This document shows positions 29,392 to 38,587 of a stretch of DNA of 64,000 bases, piece after piece (the stretch's first letter is position 1; every line of letters starts with the position of its first letter). The notes below the pieces were generated by a model. That model searched no databases. It had not been told where the DNA came from and worked only from the letters and a program-made list of their open reading frames with translations. The stretch is from positions 707,389 to 771,388 of the forward strand of contig NZ_JABENB010000002.1 in NCBI RefSeq assembly GCF_013002715.1, written 5' to 3'. Both the position numbers and the translations under genes were made by a program. Source of the DNA: Flexivirga aerilata (GTDB taxonomy: Bacteria > Actinomycetota > Actinomycetes > Actinomycetales > Dermatophilaceae).

Positions 29392-30765
29392 ATGCGAGCG
29401 CGGAGACGACGGATTGCGGCCCTGGCGGCCGGTGCAGTCGCGATGAGCACGCTCACCGCGTGCGGGGCCGCCGCCGGCTGGGGCGGTGGCGGCGGAGGGG
29501 GTGGCGCCAACACGATCAACGTGCTGATGGTCAACAACCCGCAGATGATCGACCTGCAGAAGCTGACCGACCAGTACTTCACCAAGCAGACCGGCATCAA
29601 GGTCAACTACACGGTGCTGCCCGAGGACGACCTGCGCGACAAGGCCAGCCAGGAGTTCTCCTCCCAGGCCGGGCAGTACGACGTGGCGACGCTGTCCAAC
29701 TTCGAGATCCCGATCTACGCCAAGAGCGGCTGGGTGGCGCCACTCAGTGACGACATCGCCAAGGATCCGGGCTTCGACCAGGGCGACATCCTGAAGTCGA
29801 TGCAGAAGGCGCTCACCGTCGACGGCACGGTGTACGGCGAGCCGTTCTACGGCGAGTCGTCGTTCCTGATGTACCGCAAGGACGTCCTCGCGTCCAAGGG
29901 CATCACGATGCCGCCGAACCCGACCTGGCAGCAGGTCGCCGACATCGCGGCCAAGGTCGACGGCGCCCGGCCCGGTATGGCGGGGATCTGCCTGCGCGGC
30001 CAGCCGGGCTGGGGGCAGGTGATGGCTCCGCTCACCACGGTGGTCAACACCTTCGGCGGCACGTGGTTCGACAAGGACTGGAAGGCCAAGGTCGACGCAC
30101 CGGAGTTCACCCGCGCGACGCAGTTCTACGTGGACCTGGTGCGGCGCCACGGGGAGAAGGGTGCGGCGCAGGCCGGCTTCACCGAGTGCCTGAACAACCT
30201 CACCCAGGGCAGTGTCGCGATGTGGTACGACGCGACGTCCGCCGCGGGCTCGCTCGAGGCGGACGGCTCGCCGGTCAAGGGCAAGATCGGTTACGCGCCG
30301 GCCCCCGTCGTCGAGACCAAGAGCGCCGGCTGGCTCTACACGTGGTCGTGGGCGATCGAGCAGGCGAGCACGAAGCAGTCGGCCGCGTGGAAGTTCGTGT
30401 CGTGGGCCAGCAGCAAGCAATACCAGCAACTGGTCGGCGAAAAGCTCGGCTGGACGAGGGTTCCGGCGGGTTCACGCGAATCGCTCTACTCCAACCCGGC
30501 ATACCTGGCGAAGTCGTCCGCCTTCGCCAAGCCGACCCTTCAGGCGATCGAGGGTGCCGACCCGAACAACCCGGGCGTGCAGCCGCGCCCGGCACCGGGC
30601 ATCCAGTTCGTCGACATCCCCGAGTTCACCAATCTCGGCACCCAGGTGAGTCAGGACATCAGCTCGGCGATCGCCGGCAAGGAGTCGGTCAAGAGCGCCC
30701 TGACGAAGGGCCAGCAGCTCGCGGACGATGTCGCGAAGCAGTACCGGAAGCGGGAAGGGAAGTGA
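29392..30765 (+). CDS. Sugar/polyol ABC transporter substrate-binding lipoprotein
   Basis: Extracellular solute-binding lipoprotein, family 1, 457 aa. A signal peptide with RRRR n-region ends in lipobox LTAC; Cys24 would be lipid-anchored. A glycine-rich linker (WGGGGGGGGA) precedes the bilobed domain (NTINVLMVNNPQM, EPFYGESSFLMYRKDVL, TWSWAIEQASTKQSAAWKFVSWA). It resembles the SmoE/MtlE mannitol-sorbitol binding proteins. The downstream permeases, polyol dehydrogenase and xylulokinase give the same message. Exact polyol (mannitol, sorbitol, arabitol or xylitol) unknown. Confidence 0.9.
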   Translation: MRARRRRIAALAAGAVAMSTLTACGAAAGWGGGGGGGGANTINVLMVNNPQMIDLQKLTDQYFTKQTGIKVNYTVLPEDDLRDKASQEFSSQAGQYDVATLSNFEIPIYAKSGWVAPLSDDIAKDPGFDQGDILKSMQKALTVDGTVYGEPFYGESSFLMYRKDVLASKGITMPPNPTWQQVADIAAKVDGARPGMAGICLRGQPGWGQVMAPLTTVVNTFGGTWFDKDWKAKVDAPEFTRATQFYVDLVRRHGEKGAAQAGFTECLNNLTQGSVAMWYDATSAAGSLEADGSPVKGKIGYAPAPVVETKSAGWLYTWSWAIEQASTKQSAAWKFVSWASSKQYQQLVGEKLGWTRVPAGSRESLYSNPAYLAKSSAFAKPTLQAIEGADPNNPGVQPRPAPGIQFVDIPEFTNLGTQVSQDISSAIAGKESVKSALTKGQQLADDVAKQYRKREGK

Positions 30766-30771
30766 TCTGGC

Positions 30772-31722
30772 ATGAGTGCTGATACGTCCGCTGCCGCGGT
30801 GACCAAGGACTCGGGCGTCGATCCGGACAAGTCGACCTCGCTGGCCAAGGCGGGCGCCTGGGCGCGGCGGGCACCGCTGCTGCCGGCGCTGATCTTCATG
30901 ATCGTGGTGACGCAGTTGCCGTTCGTGGCGACGATCGTCATCTCGTTCATGAACTGGAACGCCTACTACCCCGACGACCGCAGCTTCGCCGGCTTGGACA
31001 ATTTCAAGACCGTGCTGACCGACGTCAACGCGCGTGAGGCGATCATCGTCACCGTCCTGCTCACCGTGGGCGTGGTGCTGATCAGCCTGGTGCTGGGGCT
31101 GGCGATCGCGCTGTTGCTGGACCGCAAGTTCCGGGGCCGCAGCATCGCGCGCACGCTGATGATCACGCCGTTCCTGATCGTGCCGGTCGCGGCGGCGCTG
31201 CTCTGGAAGCACGCGCTCTACAACGCGCAGTACGGCTTGTTCAACGGGGTGCTGAAGTTCCTGTTCGGGGACAGCGCCCCGCAGCCGGACTGGATCAGCG
31301 ACCACCCGCTGATCGCGGTGATGTTCTCGCTGGTCTGGCAGTGGACGCCGTTCATGATGCTGATCCTGCTGGCCGGTCTGCAGAGCCGGCCGATGGACGT
31401 GGTCGAGGCGGCCCGCATCGACGGCGCGTCCGGCTGGCAGATCTTCACCAACATGACGTTGCCGCACCTGCGGCAGTACATCGAACTGTCCGGGCTGCTC
31501 GGCGCCATCTACATCGTGCAGAACTTCGACGCCGTCTTCACCATCACCTCGGGTGGTCTCGGCACCGCCAACCTGCCGTACTACATCTACCAAACCTTCT
31601 ATTCCGCACACGATTACGGCACCGCGTCCGCCGCGGGTGTGATCGTCGTGATCGGCACGATCATCATCGCGACCTTCGCGCTGCGGACCGTGCTCAGTTT
31701 GTTCCGGGAGGAGACCCGATGA
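30772..31722 (+). CDS. Polyol ABC transporter permease, MalF/SmoF type
   Basis: A 316-aa inner-membrane permease with six or so transmembrane segments after a ~35-residue cytoplasmic N-terminus. The EAA loop is EAARIDGASGWQIFTNMTLPHLR. The start is 6 nt after the binding-protein stop. Its stop codon lies within GATGA, followed by an insert-like segment before the partner permease (see 31723-31777). It needs an ATPase encoded elsewhere. Confidence 0.92.
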   Translation: MSADTSAAAVTKDSGVDPDKSTSLAKAGAWARRAPLLPALIFMIVVTQLPFVATIVISFMNWNAYYPDDRSFAGLDNFKTVLTDVNAREAIIVTVLLTVGVVLISLVLGLAIALLLDRKFRGRSIARTLMITPFLIVPVAAALLWKHALYNAQYGLFNGVLKFLFGDSAPQPDWISDHPLIAVMFSLVWQWTPFMMLILLAGLQSRPMDVVEAARIDGASGWQIFTNMTLPHLRQYIELSGLLGAIYIVQNFDAVFTITSGGLGTANLPYYIYQTFYSAHDYGTASAAGVIVVIGTIIIATFALRTVLSLFREETR

Positions 31723-31777
31723 TCACCCCACAAAGTTCTCCGCTCCTTCGTCGCTCCGATACTTTGCGAGGACCCCG
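31723..31777 (+). repeat. Insert-like spacer between two permease genes
   Basis: Both sides carry GAGGA(GA)CCCGATGA: the upstream copy ends the first permease gene, the downstream copy is the ribosome site and start of the second. The segment in between contains CAAAGT (about 31729) and ACTTTG (about 31759), an inverted pair flanking CTCCGCTCCTTCGTCGCTCC. It looks like a small element that split an ancestral ATGA overlap. Confidence 0.5.
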
Positions 31778-32641
31778 ATGACCACTGTGAAGGAAGCTCA
31801 GGCCGGCCCGGCGATGACCCAGGCCGGCAAGAAGAAGCGGTCCGGGGTGCTGCTCACCGGCGCCGCCTGGATCATCTCGGTGCTGTTCGTCTTCCCGGTC
31901 GTGTGGATGATCTGGACGTCGTTCCACTCCGAGACGGACGCGGCGACCAACCCGCCGAAGATCCTGTCGCCGTTCAGCACCGAGGGCTACAGCGCGTTCT
32001 TCGGCTCCAACCCGTGGCCGCCGATCCTGAATTCGCTGACGGCGAGCGTCATCTCGACGGTGTTCGTGCTCTGCCTCGCGCTGCCCGCGGCATACGCCCT
32101 GTCGATCCGGCCGGTGAAGAAGTGGAGCGACGTGCTGTTCTTCTTCCTGTCGACCAAGTTCATGCCGGTCGTCGCGGCGCTGCTGCCGGTTTACCTGTTC
32201 GCCGAGAAGATCAAGTTCCTGGACAACATCTGGCTGCTGATCATCCTCTACACCTCGATGAACCTGCCGATCGCGGTGTGGATGCTGCGTTCCTTCCTCT
32301 CCGAGATCCCCGACGAGATGCTCGAGGCGGCGCAGGTCGACGGTGCCGGACTCGTGCGCACGCTCCGCGAGATCATCGCGCCGGTCATCATGCCGGGCAT
32401 CGCGTCCGCGGCGTTGATCTGCTTCATCTTCAGCTGGAACGAGCTGCTCTTCGCCCGGGTGCTGACCGGCACCCGCGCGGAGACGGCGCCGGTCTTCCTC
32501 ACCGGCTTCGTGACCAGCCAGGGGCTGTTCCTCGCCCAGGTGTGCGCGGCGTCGTTCGTGGTCTCGTTGCCCGTGCTGGCGGCCGGGTTCGCCGCCCAGG
32601 ACAAGCTGGTCCAGGGACTGTCCATGGGCGCGGTACGGTGA
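31778..32641 (+). CDS. Polyol ABC transporter permease, MalG/SmoG type
   Basis: A 287-aa second permease with six predicted membrane helices and the EAA loop EAAQVDGAGLVRTLREIIAPVIMPG. Ribosome site GCGAGGA precedes the ATG. Its stop overlaps the dehydrogenase GTG by four bases. It forms the membrane heterodimer with the 30772 product. No ATP-binding subunit is in the operon, as in CUT1 systems that share MsiK. Confidence 0.92.
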   Translation: MTTVKEAQAGPAMTQAGKKKRSGVLLTGAAWIISVLFVFPVVWMIWTSFHSETDAATNPPKILSPFSTEGYSAFFGSNPWPPILNSLTASVISTVFVLCLALPAAYALSIRPVKKWSDVLFFFLSTKFMPVVAALLPVYLFAEKIKFLDNIWLLIILYTSMNLPIAVWMLRSFLSEIPDEMLEAAQVDGAGLVRTLREIIAPVIMPGIASAALICFIFSWNELLFARVLTGTRAETAPVFLTGFVTSQGLFLAQVCAASFVVSLPVLAAGFAAQDKLVQGLSMGAVR

Positions 32642-34137
32642 GTCGGGTGAGTGCCACCCCACTGTCCGAAAGCACCGTCCACCAACTGGATTCGCGGGTC
32701 GTGGTGCCGAGCTACGACCGGTCGGCGAACACCACCGGCATCGTGCACCTCGGCGTCGGCGGCTTCCACCGGGCGCACCAGGCGATGTATGTCGATGCGC
32801 TCATGTCCGGCGGCGCCGCCGATGACTGGGCGATCACCGGTGTCGGGGTGCTGCCGCAGGACGAGCGCATCGTGCAGGTGCTGAACGACCAGGACGGCCT
32901 CTACACGCTGGTCGTCAAGCACCCGGACGGCCGGCTGGAGCCGCGCGTGATCGGCTCGATCAGCCGGATGCTGCACGCGCCGACCGACCCGGAGGCCGTG
33001 CTGTCGGCGATGACCGACCCGGCCACCCGCATCGTGTCGCTGACCATCACCGAGGGCAGCTACCTGATCGACCAGGTGACCGGGGAGTTCGACGCCGGGC
33101 ACCCCTCCATCCAGGCCGACCTTGCCGAGAATGCAACGCCGACAACGGCATTCGGCTTCATCGTCGAGGCGCTGCGGCGCCGCCGGGAAGCAGGCACACC
33201 ACCGTTCACGGTGATGTCGTGCGACAACCTGCCCGGCAACGGCGACGTCGCCCGCTACACGATCACGTCCTTCGCCCGGTTGAAGGACGCCGGCCTCGCG
33301 GACTGGATCGAAACCAACGTCGTCTTCCCCAACTCGATGGTGGACCGGATCACGCCGGTGACGTCGCCGGAGGACATCGAGCGGCTCGCCGAGGAGTTCG
33401 GCATCCAGGACGGCTGGCCGGTCGTCTGCGAGCCGTTCACCCAGTGGGTGCTGCAGGACGAGTTCACCGACGGCCGGCCGCCGCTGGAGGACGTCGGAGT
33501 GCAGGTCGTGCCCGACGTGGTGCCTTACGAGCTGATGAAGCTGCGGCTGCTCAACGCCAGCCATCAGGCGCTGTGCTACCTCGGCTACCTCGCCGGCTAC
33601 CGCTACGCCCACGAGGTCGCCCAGGACCCGCTGTTCGCGGAGTTCCTGCTCGGTTACATGGAATTCGAGGGTTCGCCGACTCTGCCCGAGGTCCCGGGCG
33701 TCGACCTCGCGGCCTACCGGCGGGAGCTGGTCGAGCGCTTCGCCAACCCCGAGGTGCGCGACACCCTGGCGCGGCTGTGCGCCGAGAGCAGCGACCGGAT
33801 CCCGAAGTGGCTGGTGCCGGTGATCCGCGAGGCCCTCGACGCCGGGCGGCCGGTGGACCGCGCCGCGCTGGTGGTCGCTGCGTGGGCCCGCTACGCGGAG
33901 GGTGTCGACGAGGACGGCCAGCCGATCGACATCGTCGACCACCGCAAGGAGCAGGTGATGGCGGCCGCCGCCAGGCAAGGCGAGGACGATCTGGCGTTCC
34001 TGCGTGACCCGACGCTGTTCGGTGACCTGGTCGACCGGGAGGCATTTACCACGCCATACAGGGCTGCACTGAAGTCGTTGCACGAGAAGGGATCTCGCGC
34101 CACGCTGCAGGAGACCGTCGACCGGCTGCGAGGTTGA
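32638..34137 (+). CDS. Mannitol/polyol 2-dehydrogenase (long-chain, mannitol dehydrogenase family)
   Basis: NAD-dependent oxidation of a hexitol or pentitol to the 2-ketose (mannitol to fructose, or arabitol to xylulose). From the GTG in the GTGA overlap the protein is 499 aa, typical of the family. Rossmann motif [16 protein letters not shown] lies near residue 30; [11 protein letters not shown] and the catalytic-lysine helix [16 protein letters not shown] are intact. A second in-frame GTG lies 9 nt downstream. Followed 7 nt later by the xylulokinase gene, which favours D-arabitol (to D-xylulose) as a substrate at least as much as mannitol. That choice is inference. Confidence 0.9.
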   Translation: MSRVSATPLSESTVHQLDSRVVVPSYDRSANTTGIVHLGVGGFHRAHQAMYVDALMSGGAADDWAITGVGVLPQDERIVQVLNDQDGLYTLVVKHPDGRLEPRVIGSISRMLHAPTDPEAVLSAMTDPATRIVSLTITEGSYLIDQVTGEFDAGHPSIQADLAENATPTTAFGFIVEALRRRREAGTPPFTVMSCDNLPGNGDVARYTITSFARLKDAGLADWIETNVVFPNSMVDRITPVTSPEDIERLAEEFGIQDGWPVVCEPFTQWVLQDEFTDGRPPLEDVGVQVVPDVVPYELMKLRLLNASHQALCYLGYLAGYRYAHEVAQDPLFAEFLLGYMEFEGSPTLPEVPGVDLAAYRRELVERFANPEVRDTLARLCAESSDRIPKWLVPVIREALDAGRPVDRAALVVAAWARYAEGVDEDGQPIDIVDHRKEQVMAAAARQGEDDLAFLRDPTLFGDLVDREAFTTPYRAALKSLHEKGSRATLQETVDRLRG

Positions 34138-34144
34138 CCGCGGA

Positions 34145-35599
34145 ATGACCACGGACTCCTCGACCACCCTCGTCGCCGGGGTCGACTCCTCGACCCAGTC
34201 CTGCAAGATCGTCGTCTGCGACGCGGCCACCGGCCGCACCGTCCGTGAGGGGCGGGCGAGCCACCCCGACGGCACGCAGGTCAGTGCCGCCGCATGGTGG
34301 GACGCCTTCCGCACAGCACGGCAGGACGGCCTGCTCGACGGCGTCGCGGCCATCGCCGTCGGCGGCCAGCAGCACGGCATGGTCACCCTCGACGACGCCG
34401 GGGAGCTCGTGCGCGACGCGATGCTCTGGAACGACACCAGCTCGGCCGACGCGGCCCGCGCGCTGACCGCCGAGCTCGGCGGACCACGGGCCTGGGTCGA
34501 CGCGGTCGACCTCGTGCCGGTGGCGAGCTTCACCGGCACGAAGCTGCGCTGGCTCGCCGAACACGAGCCCGAGCACGCCGCCCGCACCCGCACGGTCGTG
34601 CTTCCCCACGACTGGCTGACTGGCCAGATCCTTGCCGAGACAGGCGGATTCACCGAGTGGACCACCGATCGGGGAGATGCCTCGGGCACTGCCTACTGGT
34701 CGCCGGTCACCGAGGACTACCGCCTCGACCTGCTCCGGATGGCCTTCGGACGCGACGTGGAGGTGCCGCGGGCGCTCGGTCCGGCCGAACCGGCCGGCCA
34801 CGCCGGAGATCTGCTCGTCGCGGCCGGCACCGGTGACAACGCGGCTGCCGCGCTCGGACTCGGGCTGGAGCCGGGCGACGTCGTGGTCTCGCTCGGCACG
34901 AGCGGCGCGGTCTTCGCGGTGCACGACTCGGTCGTCGGGGACGAGCGCGGCGAGGTTGCCGGCTTCGCGGACGCGACCGGCCGGCACCTGCCGCTGCTCG
35001 CGACACTGAACGCGGCACGCGTGCTGTCCGCCGCGGCCGCGACGCTCGGCATCGACCTGACCGAGCTCGACCGGCTCGCGGGAGAGGCACCGGCCGGCGC
35101 GGGCGGGCTGACGCTGCTGCCCTTCCTCGACGGCGAACGCACCCCCAACCTGCCGACGGCGACCGGCACGCTCGCGGGCATCACGCGCGCCAACTCGACG
35201 CCCGGCCATCTCGCGAGGGCGTATGTCGAGGGGATGCTCTGCAACCTCGCCGGCTGCGTCAATGCGTTGCAGCGCAACGGGATTCGCACCAACCGGGTCC
35301 TGCTGATCGGCGGGGCTGCCGCGTCCCGGACGGTGCGCACGGTCGCCGCCGACATCTTCGGGGTGCCGGTCGTCGTGCCGGAGCCGGCCGAGTATGTCGC
35401 GCGGGGAGCCGCCCGGCAGGCCGCGTGGGCGCTGTCGGGCGACGCCGAGCCGCCCGCATGGGACGTGCCGGTCGCGGCGGAGGTGCAGCCGCAGGACGCC
35501 GACGCCGGTGCCCGCACGTTGCGGCGCTATCGCGAGGTGCTGGACGCGACGCACCCCGACCGGTCAGCCGAGGATGGTGCGGCGCAACAGCTCGGGTAG
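34145..35599 (+). CDS. xylB: Xylulokinase (FGGY kinase)
   Basis: Phosphorylates D-xylulose to xylulose 5-phosphate, linking both the polyol operon and xylA to the pentose phosphate pathway. 484 aa. N-terminal ATPase-type motif [13 protein letters not shown], substrate loop [30 protein letters not shown], catalytic Asp in [24 protein letters not shown] and C-terminal [18 protein letters not shown]. The 3' end overlaps the convergent DUF952 gene by 36 bp. Confidence 0.94.
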   Translation: MTTDSSTTLVAGVDSSTQSCKIVVCDAATGRTVREGRASHPDGTQVSAAAWWDAFRTARQDGLLDGVAAIAVGGQQHGMVTLDDAGELVRDAMLWNDTSSADAARALTAELGGPRAWVDAVDLVPVASFTGTKLRWLAEHEPEHAARTRTVVLPHDWLTGQILAETGGFTEWTTDRGDASGTAYWSPVTEDYRLDLLRMAFGRDVEVPRALGPAEPAGHAGDLLVAAGTGDNAAAALGLGLEPGDVVVSLGTSGAVFAVHDSVVGDERGEVAGFADATGRHLPLLATLNAARVLSAAAATLGIDLTELDRLAGEAPAGAGGLTLLPFLDGERTPNLPTATGTLAGITRANSTPGHLARAYVEGMLCNLAGCVNALQRNGIRTNRVLLIGGAAASRTVRTVAADIFGVPVVVPEPAEYVARGAARQAAWALSGDAEPPAWDVPVAAEVQPQDADAGARTLRRYREVLDATHPDRSAEDGAAQQLG

Positions 35600-36340
35600 G
35601 GCGCGGTCGGCCAGCCCGACCTCGCTGCGCGCCTCGCGCAGGGCCTCGGGAGAGCCGGTGCCGTCGACCTCCGTCACCAGCGTCAGCACGGTGGCCGCGC
35701 GTTCGTCGCTGAACGCACGGCCCAGGTGGAAGGAGTGCGTCGAGGCCAGGCCGCCGCGCTCCGAGCGCACCTGGAGCAAGCGTCCCCGGTCGGCCGCGGT
35801 AACGGTGCTGACGAACGCACCGTCGGTGGTCAGGTAGGTCAGCCGGGTGCCGACGCCGGTCGGACCGTCCGCAGTGATCGTGCTGACGCCGGGCAGCCAG
35901 CGGCCGGCGCGTTGCCAGTCGGTGAGGGTGTCCCACACGGTGCCGAGGTCGCTGGGTATGACGACCGCGGTGCGCGATGCGGTGGCGGCCTCGTCGTGCG
36001 GCAGGTCGTGGGTCGGGTGCAGGGTGTGCACGGCTTGGACGGCGTCGACCTCGATCGGGCCGTAGACGTGCGGGAACTCCTCGCCGGTCGCCGGATCGCC
36101 GACCTCACGCCTGACCTCCGCGTTGAGTCGGCCCGGGTCGATCGCGAGCAGGAAGAGATCCTGCTCGTAGTCGGAGTAGAAGCGCTGCCGGACCGTCGGC
36201 CACTGGTCGGCGCCGGCCGCATGCACGAAATCGGCCGCTGCGAGCGGCACCCCTCGGGTGGACTGCTCGTAGCGGCCGATGGATTCGGCGGTGGCCCAGT
36301 GCTGCGGCTCCGCCAGGTGGTAGATGAGCTCCATGGGCAC
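35564..36340 (-). CDS. DUF952-SRPBCC fusion protein
   Basis: A 258-aa two-domain protein. Residues 1-~105 match DUF952 ([16 protein letters not shown]..., [41 protein letters not shown]). Residues ~120-258 look like an SRPBCC/START polyketide-cyclase fold ([33 protein letters not shown]). DUF952 resembles ADP-ribosyl-transferase-related small domains of unknown function, while SRPBCC proteins bind hydrophobic ligands. The fusion is unusual in my experience. It is convergent with xylB (36-bp overlap) and not in an operon. Function unknown. Confidence 0.78.
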   Translation of the reverse strand: MPMELIYHLAEPQHWATAESIGRYEQSTRGVPLAAADFVHAAGADQWPTVRQRFYSDYEQDLFLLAIDPGRLNAEVRREVGDPATGEEFPHVYGPIEVDAVQAVHTLHPTHDLPHDEAATASRTAVVIPSDLGTVWDTLTDWQRAGRWLPGVSTITADGPTGVGTRLTYLTTDGAFVSTVTAADRGRLLQVRSERGGLASTHSFHLGRAFSDERAATVLTLVTEVDGTGSPEALREARSEVGLADRALPELLRRTILG

Positions 36341-36369
36341 ACCTTCTCAGGGTGTCCCGGGGAGCGGGT

Positions 36370-36419
36370 GGTCAGTGCTGGTCAGTGCTGCTCGGTGCTG
36401 CTCAGCGCTGGTCCGTGCT
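36370..36419. repeat. Five 10-bp tandem repeats
   Basis: GGTCAGTGCT, GGTCAGTGCT, GCTCGGTGCT, GCTCAGCGCT, GGTCCGTGCT follow each other between the DUF952 gene and the 54-aa ORF. They are non-coding and imperfect, consistent with slippage. Confidence 0.75.
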
Positions 36420-36424
36420 GGCGC

Positions 36425-36589
36425 TCAGCCGGCGCCCTGCTCGTAGGCGAGCTGCTCGGCATACGGCCGCATCGGGTGCAGCTTGTGCGTCGGCTCCGAC
36501 TTGTGCGCGGTGCGTTGCGCACCGCTGCGGTGCAGCTCGGCGAGGAGGTGATCGGTGGTGCGGCGCACGACAGGTGAGGTCTGGCCCAT
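36425..36589 (-). CDS. Small hypothetical protein (54 aa)
   Basis: A short reading frame beginning MGQTSPVVRRTTDHLLAELH and ending YAEQLAYEQGAG. Support: a proper AAAGGA site 5-10 nt before the ATG at 36589, clean codon use with G/C in third positions, and a region otherwise free of genes. The peptide is soluble, helical and His/Arg-rich (AHKSEPTHKLHPMRP), with no signal peptide. It lies upstream of, and in the same direction as, the DUF952 gene, separated by the 10-bp repeats. Not recognised; function unknown. Confidence 0.6.
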   Translation of the reverse strand: MGQTSPVVRRTTDHLLAELHRSGAQRTAHKSEPTHKLHPMRPYAEQLAYEQGAG

Positions 36590-36704
36590 AGTGGCGTCCT
36601 TTCGTGGGTGTGGATCGGACCGACATCAGATGTAACGGAGGGATGCTCCGGTTAATTCCCCGATGCCGGAAGTTTTCTGCACCAACCTGCGCGCGGCATG
36701 AAAC

Positions 36705-36744
36705 GACGCTGGCACCTGCCCACGAGAGGGCAGGCGCCAGCGTC
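36705..36744 (-). terminator. Terminator hairpin of the aromatic operon
   Basis: GACGCTGGC-A-CCTGCCC, loop ACGAGA, GGGCAGG-C-GCCAGCGTC: a 17-bp stem with one mismatch, immediately after the dioxygenase gene on the minus strand and followed there by GTTTC. Confidence 0.8.
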
Positions 36745-36756
36745 AGGTCGAACGGC

Positions 36757-37683
36757 TCAGCGGGAACTGATGCTGTGCGCGCCGGTCATCAGACCGGCGA
36801 GGTCGTCCGGGGAGAGGAAGGACGGCGGCGGGGGCGGGCCCCAGCTGAAGAGGCCCTGCGCGCCCTGCAGCACCTCCGGCTCCCAGATCTCCTCCTCGGG
36901 GATGACGTCCATATCGGAGAAGTACTCCGAGAAGTTGCCGGCCGGATCCTTGAGGTACCAGAAGAAGTTGGAGCCGGCGAAGTGCCGGCCCATGCCCCAG
37001 ATGTGGCGTTCGGGGTGGCCCTCCAGCATGTTCATCGCGCCCCGGCCGACATCGTCGATGTCGTCGACCTGCCAGCTGGTGTGGTGCAGATAGTTGACCG
37101 GTGCCTGCAGCGCCAGGAAGTTGTGGTGGTCGTTCGAGCAGCGCATGAACGCGCCCTTGTCGCCGATGTGGTCGGACACCTTGAAGCCGATGCCGTCGAC
37201 GAAGAAGCGCATCGTCGACGCGAGGTCGGTGGTGCCGATCACGGCGTGGCCGAGACGTCGCGGCTGCACCGGGGTCGTGCGGACCAGGCCGGGTGCCCGG
37301 CCGGTCCGTTCGATGCGCCCCGGCCCGTTGTATGGCGTGGGCTCCTGCCGGGCCTGGCGCAGCCGGGGCAACACGGCAACCCGCACCCGGATGCCGGCGA
37401 CCGGCTCGGTCGCGACCAGCACGTCACCGTCGAGGTCGGCGGCGACCCCGAGGCCGCCCAGCGTGGTGGCGATGCGGGCCAGGTCGTCGGCGTCGTCGGC
37501 GCGCACGCCCAGCTCGACCAGGCGGCGGGTGGGGGCGTGCACGACGCGCAGCTGGGTGCCGGCGTCCTGGGTGGCGAACCCGCCGTCGGCTTGCTGGGAG
37601 AGTCCGAAATCGCTGTAGTACGACTGGGTTTCGGCCACGTTGGGCACCCCGATGATCACGTGGCTGAGTCCGTGCAGGCTCAT
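36757..37683 (-). CDS. Extradiol (meta-cleavage) ring-cleavage dioxygenase, VOC superfamily
   Basis: A 308-aa two-domain type I extradiol dioxygenase that cuts a catechol-like ring next to its hydroxyls using Fe(II). Metal ligands expected at about 146/210/260 are visible as His146 (RRLGHAVIG), His200 or 201 (YLHHTSWQV) and Glu253 (NFSEYFSDMD); His186/His187 fit the active-site histidine. The C-terminus ends in a Pro-rich FSWGPPPPPSF tail. ATG 37683 overlaps the FAA-hydrolase stop (ATGA) with GAGGAGG upstream. It is last in a three-gene operon with a monooxygenase and hydrolase. Substrate unknown. Confidence 0.88.
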   Translation of the reverse strand: MSLHGLSHVIIGVPNVAETQSYYSDFGLSQQADGGFATQDAGTQLRVVHAPTRRLVELGVRADDADDLARIATTLGGLGVAADLDGDVLVATEPVAGIRVRVAVLPRLRQARQEPTPYNGPGRIERTGRAPGLVRTTPVQPRRLGHAVIGTTDLASTMRFFVDGIGFKVSDHIGDKGAFMRCSNDHHNFLALQAPVNYLHHTSWQVDDIDDVGRGAMNMLEGHPERHIWGMGRHFAGSNFFWYLKDPAGNFSEYFSDMDVIPEEEIWEPEVLQGAQGLFSWGPPPPPSFLSPDDLAGLMTGAHSISSR

Positions 37684-38546
37684 GACGTGCTCCCCTCCTC
37701 GGCCGCTACGAAGGTCTGCTTCAACTCTCCGATGCCGTCGATGGTGCTGACCAGTGTCTCGCCCGGCTGGATGAAGCGCTGCGGTTTGCGTCCGAGCCCG
37801 ACGCCCTCGGGGGTGCCGGTGAAGATGATGTCGCCGGGGTAGAGGGTGATGATCGCCGAGAGTTCGGCGATCAGCGTGGCGACCGGCACGATCAGCTTGG
37901 CGGTGCTGCCGTCCTGCACGGTCTCGCCGTCGAGTTCGGCGTGCAGGTGCAGGTCGTTGCGGTCGGGCAGCGCGTCGGGGCTGACCAGGTAGGGGCCGGT
38001 CGGGGCGAAGCCCGGATAGGACTTGCCGAGCCCGAACTGCGGTGCGGGGCCGGACAACTGGATGACGCGCTCGGAGATGTCCTGGCCGGCGGTGACGCCC
38101 GCGACGTAGTCCCATGCGTCACCCTCGGCCACGCCGTCGGCTTGTTTGCCGATCACGACCACGAGCTCGATTTCCCAGTCGGTGTTGCCGCCGTCGGGGA
38201 GCACGACCTTGGTGACCGGCCCGCTCAGGCTGGAGAGGAACTTCGGGAAGACCGGCGGGAGGCCGTTCGGGGAGTCGAAGCCGGACTCCTGCGCGTGCTC
38301 GGCGTAGTTGAGGCCGACGGCGAGGATCTGCCGCGGGGACGGTGACGGAGCGCCCAGTGAGGAGGGGTCGAACTCCACGGCATCGGTGAGGTCCGCACCC
38401 TTCGCCCATCCGGCGAAGGCCGCCCAATTGTCATAGATGGCAGCGAGTTCGGGTCCGAACTTCCCGTCACTCGCCTTGTGCACGTCGACCGCCCGCTCGT
38501 CGTCGGTGATTAGCTGTGCACGTCCGTCGAGGTTTGCCAGTCGCAT
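37680..38546 (-). CDS. Fumarylacetoacetate hydrolase-family protein
   Basis: A 288-aa FAH-fold enzyme, probably hydrolysing or hydrating the ring-cleavage product. Motifs: ILAVGLNYAEHAQESG, metal ligands in DWEIELVVVIGK, AGVTAGQDISER, GKSYPGFAPTGPYLV, IIFTGTPEGVGLG. Family members include acylpyruvate hydrolases, 2-hydroxypentadienoate hydratases and decarboxylases, which cannot be told apart here. Coupled to the dioxygenase by a four-base overlap and preceded by the monooxygenase gene with a ~41-nt gap. Confidence 0.88.
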   Translation of the reverse strand: MRLANLDGRAQLITDDERAVDVHKASDGKFGPELAAIYDNWAAFAGWAKGADLTDAVEFDPSSLGAPSPSPRQILAVGLNYAEHAQESGFDSPNGLPPVFPKFLSSLSGPVTKVVLPDGGNTDWEIELVVVIGKQADGVAEGDAWDYVAGVTAGQDISERVIQLSGPAPQFGLGKSYPGFAPTGPYLVSPDALPDRNDLHLHAELDGETVQDGSTAKLIVPVATLIAELSAIITLYPGDIIFTGTPEGVGLGRKPQRFIQPGETLVSTIDGIGELKQTFVAAEEGSTS

Positions 38547-38587
38547 GAGTTCTCCTTCGTGTGCGGGTGGTTCGTGATGTGCAAGGT

